A stretch of 49,510 bases of DNA, taken from Sorangium sp. (GTDB lineage Bacteria; Myxococcota_A; Polyangia; Polyangiales; Polyangiaceae). This document shows positions 34,386 to 42,319 of this stretch, piece after piece. The stretch spans positions 1 to 49,510 of the forward strand of contig JAEUAF010000412.1 of assembly GCA_019695485.1 (NCBI GenBank), written 5' to 3'. The position numbers and the translations under genes are program-made. The notes beneath the pieces were generated by a model. The model made no database searches. It worked only from the letters and a program-made list of their open reading frames with translations, and was not told where the DNA came from. How positions within the stretch are numbered: the first letter of the stretch is position 1; each line of letters opens with the position of its first letter.

Positions 34386-35284
34386 AGTGCGGCCGTGCGC
34401 GGGCTCTGCTCCTTTTATGGGTCGGGGCGGGCGCGGGCTGTTCCGAGCAGGTCGCAGTGGGTTCGGACCTTGCACTCTCCCACGCTGGAGGCACCGCCAA
34501 TGGCGGTGCGGGCGGGGCGGCGGCAGCCGGCAGCGCCGGAAGTTCGATGGCCGGGAGCGCAGCGGCCGGCGCGGCCGCCTGCACGCAGAAGACGTGCGGC
34601 GGCAAGCTCTACGCGTGCGGCGATTGCCTCGACAACGACGGCGATGGAGCGATTGACGAACTCGACGGCGAGTGTTTGGGGCCGTGTGACGACGCGGAAG
34701 ATGCGTACTACGCAGGGTTGCACGGTCAAAACAGCGCCGCGTGTCACCAGGATTGCTACTTCGACAACGATGCTGGCCCGGGCAACGACCGCTGTGACTG
34801 GACCTCCACTTGCGACCCACTCTCTGTCGCCCCGAACTTCCCACCCAGCGGGGATGCCAAGTGCGCCTATGATTCCGCCACGCTGAGCCAAGGCAGTTCG
34901 TGTCAGGACTTGCTCACTGTGCAGCCGCAAGTATGCGAGGACGTGTGTCTCCCGTTGACGCCGAACGGCTGTGATTGTTTTGGCTGTTGCGAGCTGCCCG
35001 CGCGGAGCGGACGCTTCGTGTGGATTGGCAGTGACGTTACGCCGCGCTGCGACGCCGCGCATCTCGGGGACGCCTTGTCGTGTCCGCCGTGCACGCCCGT
35101 GCCCTCCTGCTTCAACCGTTGCGATCCGTGCGAGCGCTGCGTTGGCGGTGGCGGCGTCGCGTCCTCGTGTCAGTCCGGTTCGATGCCCGCTTGTCCCGCG
35201 GGCGTTACGGCGTGCGATTCGAGCAACGGCTGCGGAACGAGCGGCTATTGCCTCACCGGCTGCTGCGTCGACGTGCCGCGCTGA
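34382..35284 (+). CDS. Cys-rich lipoprotein, CDCFGCC family (paralogue B)
   Basis: This 300-residue protein has a lipobox signal MKCGRARALLLLWVGAGAGC, a Gly/Ala linker (GGTANGGAGGAAAAGSAGSS), a metal-loop-like [67 protein letters not shown] and a terminal GYCLTGCCVDVPR. The same ordered motifs occur in the minus-strand gene at 30928, sharing 10 of 12 residues around [13 protein letters not shown]. It is the last gene of the sigma operon (overlaps 33645 gene by 4 bases), hence likely controlled by that sigma factor. Disulfide-rich, surface-anchored; function unknown. Confidence 0.75.
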   Translation: MKCGRARALLLLWVGAGAGCSEQVAVGSDLALSHAGGTANGGAGGAAAAGSAGSSMAGSAAAGAAACTQKTCGGKLYACGDCLDNDGDGAIDELDGECLGPCDDAEDAYYAGLHGQNSAACHQDCYFDNDAGPGNDRCDWTSTCDPLSVAPNFPPSGDAKCAYDSATLSQGSSCQDLLTVQPQVCEDVCLPLTPNGCDCFGCCELPARSGRFVWIGSDVTPRCDAAHLGDALSCPPCTPVPSCFNRCDPCERCVGGGGVASSCQSGSMPACPAGVTACDSSNGCGTSGYCLTGCCVDVPR

Positions 35285-35294
35285 AGCGTCGTTC

Positions 35295-36320
35295 TTAGAT
35301 CTCCATGTAGAGAGGCGGTCGCTCTTGGCAGTAGCGTGCGATCGCGCTCAGCGCGTCCTCCGCCAAGTCGCCGAATGCGACGCCCATTCCCGGTCGTTCC
35401 CCCTGTGCCGCATCCCCGCGCAACCAGCGAACGCGGCCGCAGGTCTTGATGAGCGTGCCGTCCGGCAATTGAAACGAAAGCTCCAAGCGCGTTCCTACGG
35501 GAAACAGGTGATAGGTGGCGATGAACACCCCGCCCTCGGAGATGTCCTGCGTTAGCCCCGCATAGAAATGCGTTTCCTCCGTGAACTCGAGTTCGAGCGC
35601 GCAGACCTTGCGCTGCGCGCGTCGCTGCGACGGGGGGGTGCTGTCCGCGCTCCGCGGCGGGAGCGAGCTAGCGCTGAGAGCGACCGCGATGTTCGACAGC
35701 ACCGGATACCCTGCACCGACTTGCTCGCTCTCCCTTGGCGCCACGGATTCCGGCGGAATCGGGGCCGCGAACTCTCGAGAGAGAGCCGAGACCTCCGATC
35801 GCAAGGGGGCGAGCCCCGCTTGCGCCGTCGAGCCTGCGAGCGCCGTTTCGGCGTTAGGCACTACGCTGGCAACGGGGGACGGCGTTGCCGTAGCCTGCAG
35901 TTCGGCTGCGGGAGCGGGGGACGGCGTTGCAACGCTGCGTGCTGCGGCGAGCTCCGCTTCGAGCGCGCTGACGCGACGTTCGAGTTCAGCGATCGTCCGA
36001 TCGCGCTCGCGCAGCGTGGCTGCGAGCCGTTCGGCTCGCGATGAGGAGCTTTCGTCGAGGCTGGCGACGAACTCTGGATCCGGCTCCAGAAAATCCTCGA
36101 GCGCTGGCGACACTTTCGCGTGCGCCCCGCTGAGCGGATTTGTCGCGGGTCGCTGTACTTGTGGATGCTGGCGCTTTGCCACGGCGATCGGCAGTTGTTG
36201 GCCCCAGTCAGACTCAGCCTCCGTCGAGCGTTGCAGCTTCTCCGCGGATTCGCCAAGCAAATCTACGGCTCGAAAGCGTTCGCCGCTGGCGGGCCCCTCC
36301 GGCATCCTCGCAAGTTTCAT
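35295..36320 (-). CDS. PilZ-domain (c-di-GMP-binding) protein with coiled coil
   Basis: The protein has about 341 residues. An N-terminal Ser/Ala/Glu-rich region contains a coiled coil (SSSRAERLAATLRERDRTIAELERRVSALEAELAAARS). The C-terminal ~110 residues are a PilZ domain of the myxobacterial TIGR02266 type, with the c-di-GMP motifs RRAQR (RxxxR) and DISEGGVFI (DxSxxG), both intact. The domain ends with GVAFGDLAEDALSAIARY. It probably translates c-di-GMP levels into a change in motility or surface machinery. Start ATG 36320 is preferred to the GTG two codons earlier. Convergent with the Cys-rich lipoprotein. Confidence 0.88.
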   Translation of the reverse strand: MKLARMPEGPASGERFRAVDLLGESAEKLQRSTEAESDWGQQLPIAVAKRQHPQVQRPATNPLSGAHAKVSPALEDFLEPDPEFVASLDESSSSRAERLAATLRERDRTIAELERRVSALEAELAAARSVATPSPAPAAELQATATPSPVASVVPNAETALAGSTAQAGLAPLRSEVSALSREFAAPIPPESVAPRESEQVGAGYPVLSNIAVALSASSLPPRSADSTPPSQRRAQRKVCALELEFTEETHFYAGLTQDISEGGVFIATYHLFPVGTRLELSFQLPDGTLIKTCGRVRWLRGDAAQGERPGMGVAFGDLAEDALSAIARYCQERPPLYMEI

Positions 36321-36539
36321 TGGCACGGTTCGCGCGACCGATTCCTCTCTTTCTTATACGTGGCGGGTCGCGCCCAGATTCATGCTGGCTCTGACGATCT
36401 TTGTGGGTCGATGCGGGCCGAAGTGCGAACGTTCCCAAAACCACGCCCGAATTTGGAAGCGCTTGGCAGCGTGCGTTGGGAGATGATAGCCGTCGTTCGC
36501 ATGAATCCGCAGTTACTCGGAGTCGGTGTGGGACCCCGG

Positions 36540-37316
36540 ATGCGTGTATCCCTCCCGAGCCGTCGGTCGCCCACAGCGCCCGCGCTCGCCGCGTGCTGTT
36601 TGCTTCTGTTCGGCGTCGCGTGCAAGGACGAGGCGACCATCGCTTGCCAAGCCGAGCTCGCCAAGGCGCAGGGCATCGTGAAGAGCTCCGGTTCGACGGC
36701 GAGCGGGGTCAAAGAAAGCCTGGCTGCCGTCGATGCTGCGCTCTCGGCTTGCCGCGCCGCGGGTCGTACGAGTGAAAGCGAGGAGCTTAGCAAGGCGCGG
36801 AGTGAACTCGCGTCCCACCTCGAGGTGCTAAACCAGCGCAGTGGTCGCCAGCGCCGCGCCAAGCCTTCGGCCGCAGAGACCGAGGAGCTCATCAAGCACG
36901 GCGATCCGAGCTGTCCGCGCGGAATGGCCTACAAAGCGGAGGACAGCGACAAGCAGGTGCGCTGCATCGGGCCACAACCGATTCGAATGCCCTGGGCCAA
37001 GGTGCGCGAATACTACAAAGCGCAGGGTTTCCGCGTCGACGCGACGGACGCGCCGCCCACGCTGCGTGTCGAGTATGGAGCTGAGCGTATCGTCTTCGGG
37101 TACGAGGCCGCAAATTCAGCGAATGCACCGAAGTGTCTCACCTACTACCCAGCTCCGGGGATCCCTTGGCAAGAGGCGGTTGCGCGGGTCACGGGTGCAG
37201 ATCTGCGTCGCATCAAGCTGGATTCGCCCGTGCCTTTGCCAGACGGTGACGTCCCCCTGCACGTCGACGAGACCAAGGACAAGCTCGTGATCGCGCTTGG
37301 CGCCTGTTCGCCGTGA
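36540..37316 (+). CDS. Hypothetical lipoprotein
   Basis: Starting at ATG 36540 (MRVSLPSRRSPTAPALAACCLLLFGVAC) gives 258 residues with a lipobox LFGVAC. A helical segment follows (ATIACQAELAKAQGIVKSSGSTASGVKESLAAVDAALSACRAAGRTSESEELSKARSELASHLEVL), with two Cys likely linked by a disulfide. The rest is a globular part with HGDPSCPRGMAYKAEDSDKQVRCIGPQPIRMPWAKVREYYKAQGF and a conserved Cys-rich ending. I do not recognise the domain. It lies divergent from PilZ and 124 bases before the FecR-like gene, possibly in the same transcription unit. Confidence 0.65.
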   Translation: MRVSLPSRRSPTAPALAACCLLLFGVACKDEATIACQAELAKAQGIVKSSGSTASGVKESLAAVDAALSACRAAGRTSESEELSKARSELASHLEVLNQRSGRQRRAKPSAAETEELIKHGDPSCPRGMAYKAEDSDKQVRCIGPQPIRMPWAKVREYYKAQGFRVDATDAPPTLRVEYGAERIVFGYEAANSANAPKCLTYYPAPGIPWQEAVARVTGADLRRIKLDSPVPLPDGDVPLHVDETKDKLVIALGACSP

Positions 37317-37440
37317 GACCGGTCCGGCTGTCATACCAACGGGTGACACGTGGATTACCTCAGCGACGGGTGGGGCAGGACGAACCACTCATTTTTTGTC
37401 GAGCACTTCATGCGTCAAAAGCTTGACCGTTCCTCCCGTC

Positions 37441-38859
37441 ATGAAGTTCCGCGTCCGCGCCGCGTCGCTGGTGGTCTGGGGTGCGCTGAGTGCGCTGAGT
37501 TCCGGCCTCGCTCTCGCCGACGCGCCGGCCACGGCGAAGGTCGTGAGCGGAGCGGGCAGCAGTGTTGGAGGGCTGTTTACGGCTGGCCCGGAGGGAGCGG
37601 AGCTCGCTCTGCCGAGCGGCGCTCACCTGCGCTTGTCAGCGGGGGGCGCGGTTCGCGTCTTTGGCCAACCGCAGCGCCTCGATCTCGATCGCAGCGGTAA
37701 GACCCCAACCTGGTCCGTGTCCCTGACCCGCGGGCGGCTCGACTTGGACGTCCCCGCGAAGCCAAAGAACGCCTTGCTCATCTCGACCGAGAGAGGCTCT
37801 GTCTTCGTGCTGAACGGGCGGGCCAGTGTTCTCGCTGAAGCCAGCGATCTATTCGTCGTGAACGAATCCGGTAGCGTGCGAAGTTACATCGATAATCGCT
37901 GGACGACGATCGAGGTCAATCATCTCTCGCACATCGACGCCGAACATCCGATGGGCGCGGACGAAACGCTGTTGCCTAGCCCGGCGTTGGCCTCGAGCAG
38001 GCGCATGTGGTTCGCAGCCGGTGAGGCGCCCGAGCTCGAGGGGTTCGGCTGGCAAGCGGTCGTCGGAGCGCGCGGCTATCAGCTGGAATTGCGCGAAGGC
38101 GAGCGAGTGCTCGCGACTCGCACAACCGACGCGACGCACCTGACGGGGGCCCTCGGCCGCTTCGAGCCAGGGGACTATCAGCTGGTCGTACGCGCGATTG
38201 ACGCGCATGGCTTCGTTGGGCATTGGTCCGAGCCGCGCGCGCTGCGAGTGATTGGTATCGACCTACCGAAGGGCGCGTACGTGGAGAATGGCGGCATCTT
38301 CCTCACGGGCGGGCAGAAGGTTCGCTTTTCGCACACCGACGGCCTGGAGATGACCTACGTCGGTGCCGGTCGCTACCTACCCGCCAGCGAACAGGTGGGG
38401 CTCTATCGTAATGAGCGCACCGTCGTAAGCTTTCGGTTTCCGAATTCGCAAGAGAACGTGATTGCGCGGCTCGAGCCGCGCGACGTTTATGCGCAAGTCT
38501 TCGCGGGTCCGAAGAAGGCCGTCTGGCCGCGAGATCGGATCGAGCTTTCGGTGCGTTTGCGGACCCGCGCGGGCGGCCCGGTGCCCGCATTTCTCAATGT
38601 CGTGCCGAACGTCTCGCTGGGCGTGGAGCACCTCAACGTCGAGTGGCGTCGCGAAGGCGATGAGCTGCATGCCGTCGTCCCGCCCGCGATTGGGAGCGGC
38701 CCGTGGGTCATTCGCGTCGAGGTCGCGGACCAGTACGGAATCCCGCTTGGCCGCGATTTCGTCGAGGTTTTGGGACAACCCAGTCAGCCTCGCGAGCGCG
38801 CGCAGACACCGAAACAGAGCGACACGCGTGTCAGCGTAACCAGCCCTCTTACCGACTGA
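37441..38859 (+). CDS. Exported FecR-like protein with Ig-like repeats
   Basis: ATG 37441 starts a 472-residue protein with a Sec signal (MKFRVRAASLVVWGALSALSSGLALADA). Residues ~35-170 have the FecR double-psi-like beta pattern (GSSVGGLFTAGPEGAELALPSGAHLRLSAGGAVRVFG ... GRLDLDVPAKPKNALLISTERGSVFVLNGRASVLAEASDLFVVNESGSVRSYI). Two Ig/fibronectin-like sandwiches follow, with SWxAVxGARGYQLELREGERVLAT and YQLVVRAIDAHGFVGHWSEPRALRV. FecR domains normally relay a signal to an ECF sigma factor; here there is no transmembrane helix and no sigma gene next door, so this is a soluble periplasmic or surface variant that perhaps recognises polysaccharide. Confidence 0.7.
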   Translation: MKFRVRAASLVVWGALSALSSGLALADAPATAKVVSGAGSSVGGLFTAGPEGAELALPSGAHLRLSAGGAVRVFGQPQRLDLDRSGKTPTWSVSLTRGRLDLDVPAKPKNALLISTERGSVFVLNGRASVLAEASDLFVVNESGSVRSYIDNRWTTIEVNHLSHIDAEHPMGADETLLPSPALASSRRMWFAAGEAPELEGFGWQAVVGARGYQLELREGERVLATRTTDATHLTGALGRFEPGDYQLVVRAIDAHGFVGHWSEPRALRVIGIDLPKGAYVENGGIFLTGGQKVRFSHTDGLEMTYVGAGRYLPASEQVGLYRNERTVVSFRFPNSQENVIARLEPRDVYAQVFAGPKKAVWPRDRIELSVRLRTRAGGPVPAFLNVVPNVSLGVEHLNVEWRREGDELHAVVPPAIGSGPWVIRVEVADQYGIPLGRDFVEVLGQPSQPRERAQTPKQSDTRVSVTSPLTD

Positions 38860-38871
38860 GCGCGCGGGCGC

Positions 38872-38910
38872 GCCGAGCGACCGCTCGGCTCGTCACCCGA
38901 CCGGTCGGGT
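38872..38910. terminator. Two palindromes between convergent genes, probable bidirectional terminator
   Basis: GCCGAGCG-AC-CGCTCGGC (38872-38889) is a perfect 8-base stem with a 2-base spacer. ACCCGACCGGTCGGGT (38895-38910) is a perfect 16-base palindrome directly after it. They fill the only space between the FecR-like stop and the stop of the minus-strand gene at 38920. Confidence 0.5.
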
Positions 38911-38919
38911 TAGATCGAC

Positions 38920-39381
38920 TTAGCCGCCGACGCGACCGCCGACCGCCGCAACGGCTTCACGGGGCTCCGAGAGAAACTGCGCGAGTCTCCGAATTTCCTG
39001 CTCGGTGAGTACCTCTGATAGCCAGGCGAAGAGCGCGTCGGTCTCGAAAAAGAGGCGCCGCTCCTGGTGTCCGCTCCGACGCACCAATCGCAGGAACTGC
39101 AGCACGGCAACCTCGGAGCCGTGCGAGGCAATGGCTCCGCTGCGCTGCACCCGGGGATTGTTCGCCGACATCCGAGCCAGTGCACGTTCGGCGGCATCGC
39201 TCGCCATCAACGGACAGTTGCGCCAATCGACCACGGTGACCGCCCGTTGGTCCGGCGCGAGCGTGGCCATGGCCGCGCCGATTGATTCGAAGAGCTCGTC
39301 CACGTCCGCTACCCGCTGAAAGCCGCGATTCACGCGGATTTCGAGGAGGCGCCCGGTGTGGATAGCTGCCCAGTTGACCAC
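38920..39381 (-). CDS. Hypothetical 153-residue cytoplasmic protein
   Basis: The protein starts MVNWAAIHTGRLLEIRVNRGFQRVADVDELFESIGAAMATLAPDQRAVTVVDWRNCPLM and continues with a long helix (AAERALARMSANNPRVQRSGAI) and LRRSGHQERRLFFETDALFAWLSEVLTEQEIRRLAQFL. The first 60 residues resemble the strand-helix pattern of SpoIIAA/STAS-like proteins seen in myxobacteria (beta, helix over the sheet, hxVDWR). No known active site. Coding bias and full-length ORF fit a real gene; function unknown. Confidence 0.65.
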   Translation of the reverse strand: MVNWAAIHTGRLLEIRVNRGFQRVADVDELFESIGAAMATLAPDQRAVTVVDWRNCPLMASDAAERALARMSANNPRVQRSGAIASHGSEVAVLQFLRLVRRSGHQERRLFFETDALFAWLSEVLTEQEIRRLAQFLSEPREAVAAVGGRVGG

Positions 39382-39633
39382 GATGACTCTCTGGACGGCC
39401 GTGCGGGGCTACGGCTGAAGGGGTGAGCTCGCGCGCGTGTGGGGCGATGTGCGCCGCACCACTGGCGGTGGCGACGGTGGGCCCGAGCAGCAGGGCCTGG
39501 TTTCAAGTGAGGCCCTGTGTTCTTTGTTGGTGGATGCAGGTCAGCGGTTCTGACGCTTCAAGACGACGACAGTGCCGCCGTCGTTCCCTGCTACGAGCCG
39601 CGCGGCTGAGCCTCGCGCTAAAGGGGCGCTTTG

Positions 39634-41160
39634 ATGAATAGTGAACCGCGAGAGCTGTTGCTCACTGGGCAGGCGCTGCGAACCCTCGAGATTGAGGCTG
39701 TCGCGCGTGGGGGCTGGGCCGTGCGATTGAGTGCGGAGGCGCTCGAGAACTTGGAGCGTTCGCAGCAGCGGTTAGCAGATGCCATCCAGCGCGGCGAGGT
39801 AATCTATGGCGTCAACACCGGATTCGGGTCGCTGGCACAGAAGCGGCTCGACGGCGACATGTTGCGAGACGTGCAGAGAAACCTGATCTTGTCTCACGCC
39901 GCGGGCGTGGGCGAGCCGCTCGCCGTCGAGGTCGTGCGCGCCATGCTGCTATTGCTGGTGGCCTCGCTCGCGCGTGGTTTTTCTGGCGTGCGCCCGCTCG
40001 TGGCCGAGCGCATCGTCGCATTGCTGAACGGCGACGTGACACCGATCGTCCCCGCCCTCGGGTCCGTCGGTGCGTCGGGCGACTTGGCACCCCTTGCGCA
40101 CGCCGCGCTGGTCTTGATCGGCGAAGGCGAGGCACTGATCGCGGGCGAGCGCGTGAGCGGCGCCGAAGCATTGTCGCGCCTCGGGCTTCAGCCGCTCGAA
40201 CTCGGGGCAAAGGAAGGGCTCGCGCTGGTGAACGGGACACACCTGATGGCGGCTCAAGCGGCGCTGTTTTTTGCGGACGCCGAGCGACTGATCGCAGCCG
40301 CGCTGTGCGCCGCCGCGATGTCGATCGATGCTTGTCGTGGGAGCGATGCATTTTTGGACCCGCGCGTGCACCAAGTTCGCGGTCAGCTCGGGCAGCTCGA
40401 GGTCGCGCAACGCATTTCCGCGCTGATCAAAGGCAGCCAGATCGTTCCCAGTCACCTCCACGATGATCCTCGCGTGCAAGACCCGTATTCGTTGCGCTGC
40501 GTGCCTCAGGTGGTCGGCGCGGCTCTCGATGTATTGGGCTTTGCGCGAGGCGTGGTTGAGCGAGAGTTCGGTGCCGTGACCGACAATCCGCTGGTGTTCG
40601 AGGCGGACTCCGGACGATCGATCATTTCTGCTGGCAATTTCCACGGCATGCCGCTCGCGGTCGCGCTGGACAGCGCCGTGATCGGACTCGCCCATGTGGC
40701 GGGGATCGCGGAGCGGCGCGTGTACTACATACTTGCCGCTTCCGATGCCGAAAATCCGCTGAATCCGCACTTGTCGCCGTCGCCCGGCTTGCACTCGGGC
40801 CTGATGATCACGCAGTACGTCGCGGCGGCGTGCTGCAACGAGATCGTGGGTCTTACGCTGCCGTCGAGCGCCATGAATCTTCCGACCAGCGCCGGCATGG
40901 AAGACTATAACTCGTTCGGCGCTCGCTCTGCAGCCAAGGCGCGACGAGCCTTGGAGCTTACGAGAGCTGTGGTAGCGATCGAACTCTTGTGTTCCGCGGA
41001 GGCGCTCGAGTATCAACGGCCGTTGCGTTCGGGGCCGGGTGTCGAGCGCGCGTACGAGAGCGTGCGTCGCGTTGTGTCCCGGCGCGCGGCAGACCGGCCC
41101 CCTGCGCCCGACATCGCGGCAATCTCAGCGCTGATTGCCGAAGGCTGCTTTCAGGGTTGA
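39634..41160 (+). CDS. hutH: Histidine ammonia-lyase
   Basis: The first enzyme of histidine degradation converts histidine to trans-urocanate plus ammonia. ATG 39634 (MNSEPRELLLTG) follows AGGGG at 8 bases and is preferred to the TTG three bases earlier. The protein has 508 residues. The MIO electrophile forms from Ala147-Ser148-Gly149 in GSVGASGDLAPLAHA. Other HAL signatures are YGVNTGFGSLAQ, GTHLMAAQAA, LRCVPQVVGA, TDNPLVFEADSGRSIISAGNFHG and TSAGMEDYNSFGARSA. It is the first gene of the hut operon. Confidence 0.96.
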   Translation: MNSEPRELLLTGQALRTLEIEAVARGGWAVRLSAEALENLERSQQRLADAIQRGEVIYGVNTGFGSLAQKRLDGDMLRDVQRNLILSHAAGVGEPLAVEVVRAMLLLLVASLARGFSGVRPLVAERIVALLNGDVTPIVPALGSVGASGDLAPLAHAALVLIGEGEALIAGERVSGAEALSRLGLQPLELGAKEGLALVNGTHLMAAQAALFFADAERLIAAALCAAAMSIDACRGSDAFLDPRVHQVRGQLGQLEVAQRISALIKGSQIVPSHLHDDPRVQDPYSLRCVPQVVGAALDVLGFARGVVEREFGAVTDNPLVFEADSGRSIISAGNFHGMPLAVALDSAVIGLAHVAGIAERRVYYILAASDAENPLNPHLSPSPGLHSGLMITQYVAAACCNEIVGLTLPSSAMNLPTSAGMEDYNSFGARSAAKARRALELTRAVVAIELLCSAEALEYQRPLRSGPGVERAYESVRRVVSRRAADRPPAPDIAAISALIAEGCFQG

Positions 41161-41319
41161 AAGCGCTGAGGCAATTCGAAAGCGCGCGCCGGCGCCGCGA
41201 ACCCGCGCGGATTGCAAAGAAAGTACCAAAAGGTCGGGCGCTTGCGGCTCAAGGCGACACTTTTTCAGCCGTTCACCCTCCATGCTTACGTTCCGGCGCC
41301 GGTAGCCGTTTTAGGCTCT

Positions 41320-42198
41320 ATGCGGGCAGGGCGTTCTGCTCGCTTTTTCATGAACCGAGAACTGAGGCGAAGGGCCCCGGAGGGCATGCAGGGACTTTCG
41401 GAGATCACCGAGAGCCTGGTTCCTCTATTGGTTTCGCGGGCTCCCGCGGCGCGCCCCCGCACCCAAGTCGTCACGCCAAGTCGCGTGCGCATGGCCGTCT
41501 TGAGTGGGGTTGCGGGCTTCGTGGATGCGGCGGGATTCGTCACCTTGGCGGGCTTGTTTCCAGCGCACATCACGGGGGAGTTGGTGGGTGCAGCGGCGGG
41601 CATGTCGGCGGCCAGTGGCGCGGTGGAGGCGTCGCGTCTATCCGTGATCGCGGTCTTCCTGGGTGCGGTCGTGGTGGGCGCTCTAGTCTCGCGAGCGTTT
41701 CGGCAACGGGGAAGGTCACCATTGGCCGCCCTGTTCGGGCTGATGGCCCTCTTGTTGCTGCTTTTCAGCGCGACAGGCGGGCTGCTGCCGTGGCTGGTTC
41801 GCGCTGAGAGTCCGTTCAACGAGTCGTTGAAGCGCTGCAGCGTGGTGGCGGCGATGGGGCTCCAAAACGTGGTGATGCGCCACGCGCTGACGAGCTCTTG
41901 TCCGACCACGGTGATGACTGGCAACTTGACGCAGTTCATCGTCGAGCTCGTCGAGCTGCTGCTCCCGCGGATGAAGGTTCCTGGTCGCGTCTCCGAGCGA
42001 CCATCCAAGTCTCAGGTCCGCTTGCGTGTGCTCGGCACGGCGCTCGGCGCATTTCTGCTGAGCGCAACACTCGGCGGCGCACTCACCTCGAAGTTTGGCG
42101 CGATCAGCGTATCGCTGCCCGCCTTGGCTGTCGCACTGCTTGCCATTCGCGAAGTGCGTTACCCGACCGCGCCGACCCGCACAGGAACGCTCTTCTAG
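41320..42198 (+). CDS. YoaK/DUF1275 family membrane protein inside the hut operon
   Basis: The gene encodes a membrane protein of about 293 residues (start ATG 41320; 41350 is also possible). Six or so hydrophobic helices begin at [33 protein letters not shown] and continue through [39 protein letters not shown] and [22 protein letters not shown]. The GFVDAxGFxTLxxLFxAHxTG signature and the [19 protein letters not shown] repeat identify DUF1275. The family function is unknown, but the gene sits between hutH and hutU on the same strand, which suggests transport or a related role in histidine or urocanate use. Confidence 0.82.
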   Translation: MRAGRSARFFMNRELRRRAPEGMQGLSEITESLVPLLVSRAPAARPRTQVVTPSRVRMAVLSGVAGFVDAAGFVTLAGLFPAHITGELVGAAAGMSAASGAVEASRLSVIAVFLGAVVVGALVSRAFRQRGRSPLAALFGLMALLLLLFSATGGLLPWLVRAESPFNESLKRCSVVAAMGLQNVVMRHALTSSCPTTVMTGNLTQFIVELVELLLPRMKVPGRVSERPSKSQVRLRVLGTALGAFLLSATLGGALTSKFGAISVSLPALAVALLAIREVRYPTAPTRTGTLF

Positions 42199-42319
42199 GA
42201 AGCGCGGCTCGGCGCGCCGGCAGACCACAGCCGCCTACCTTGGCCCGTCGGCTACTCCGCCTGAACGATGGCCGCGACTCGAGCGAAACGCTAAGTTCTG
42301 CTTTCGAAGAAGGGTCCCC

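Noticed and set aside
33588-34844. 418-residue minus-strand ORF
   Set aside because: Arg-rich shadow of the sigma-factor partner and Cys-rich lipoprotein genes.
36321-36336. TGGCACG as a sigma54 -24 element near the PilZ start
   Set aside because: The -12 element (TTGC at the right spacing) is missing; the sequence there reads GTTCGCGC.
39949-41016. 355-residue minus-strand ORF
   Set aside because: Antisense shadow of hutH, which is a clear HAL with MIO motif.
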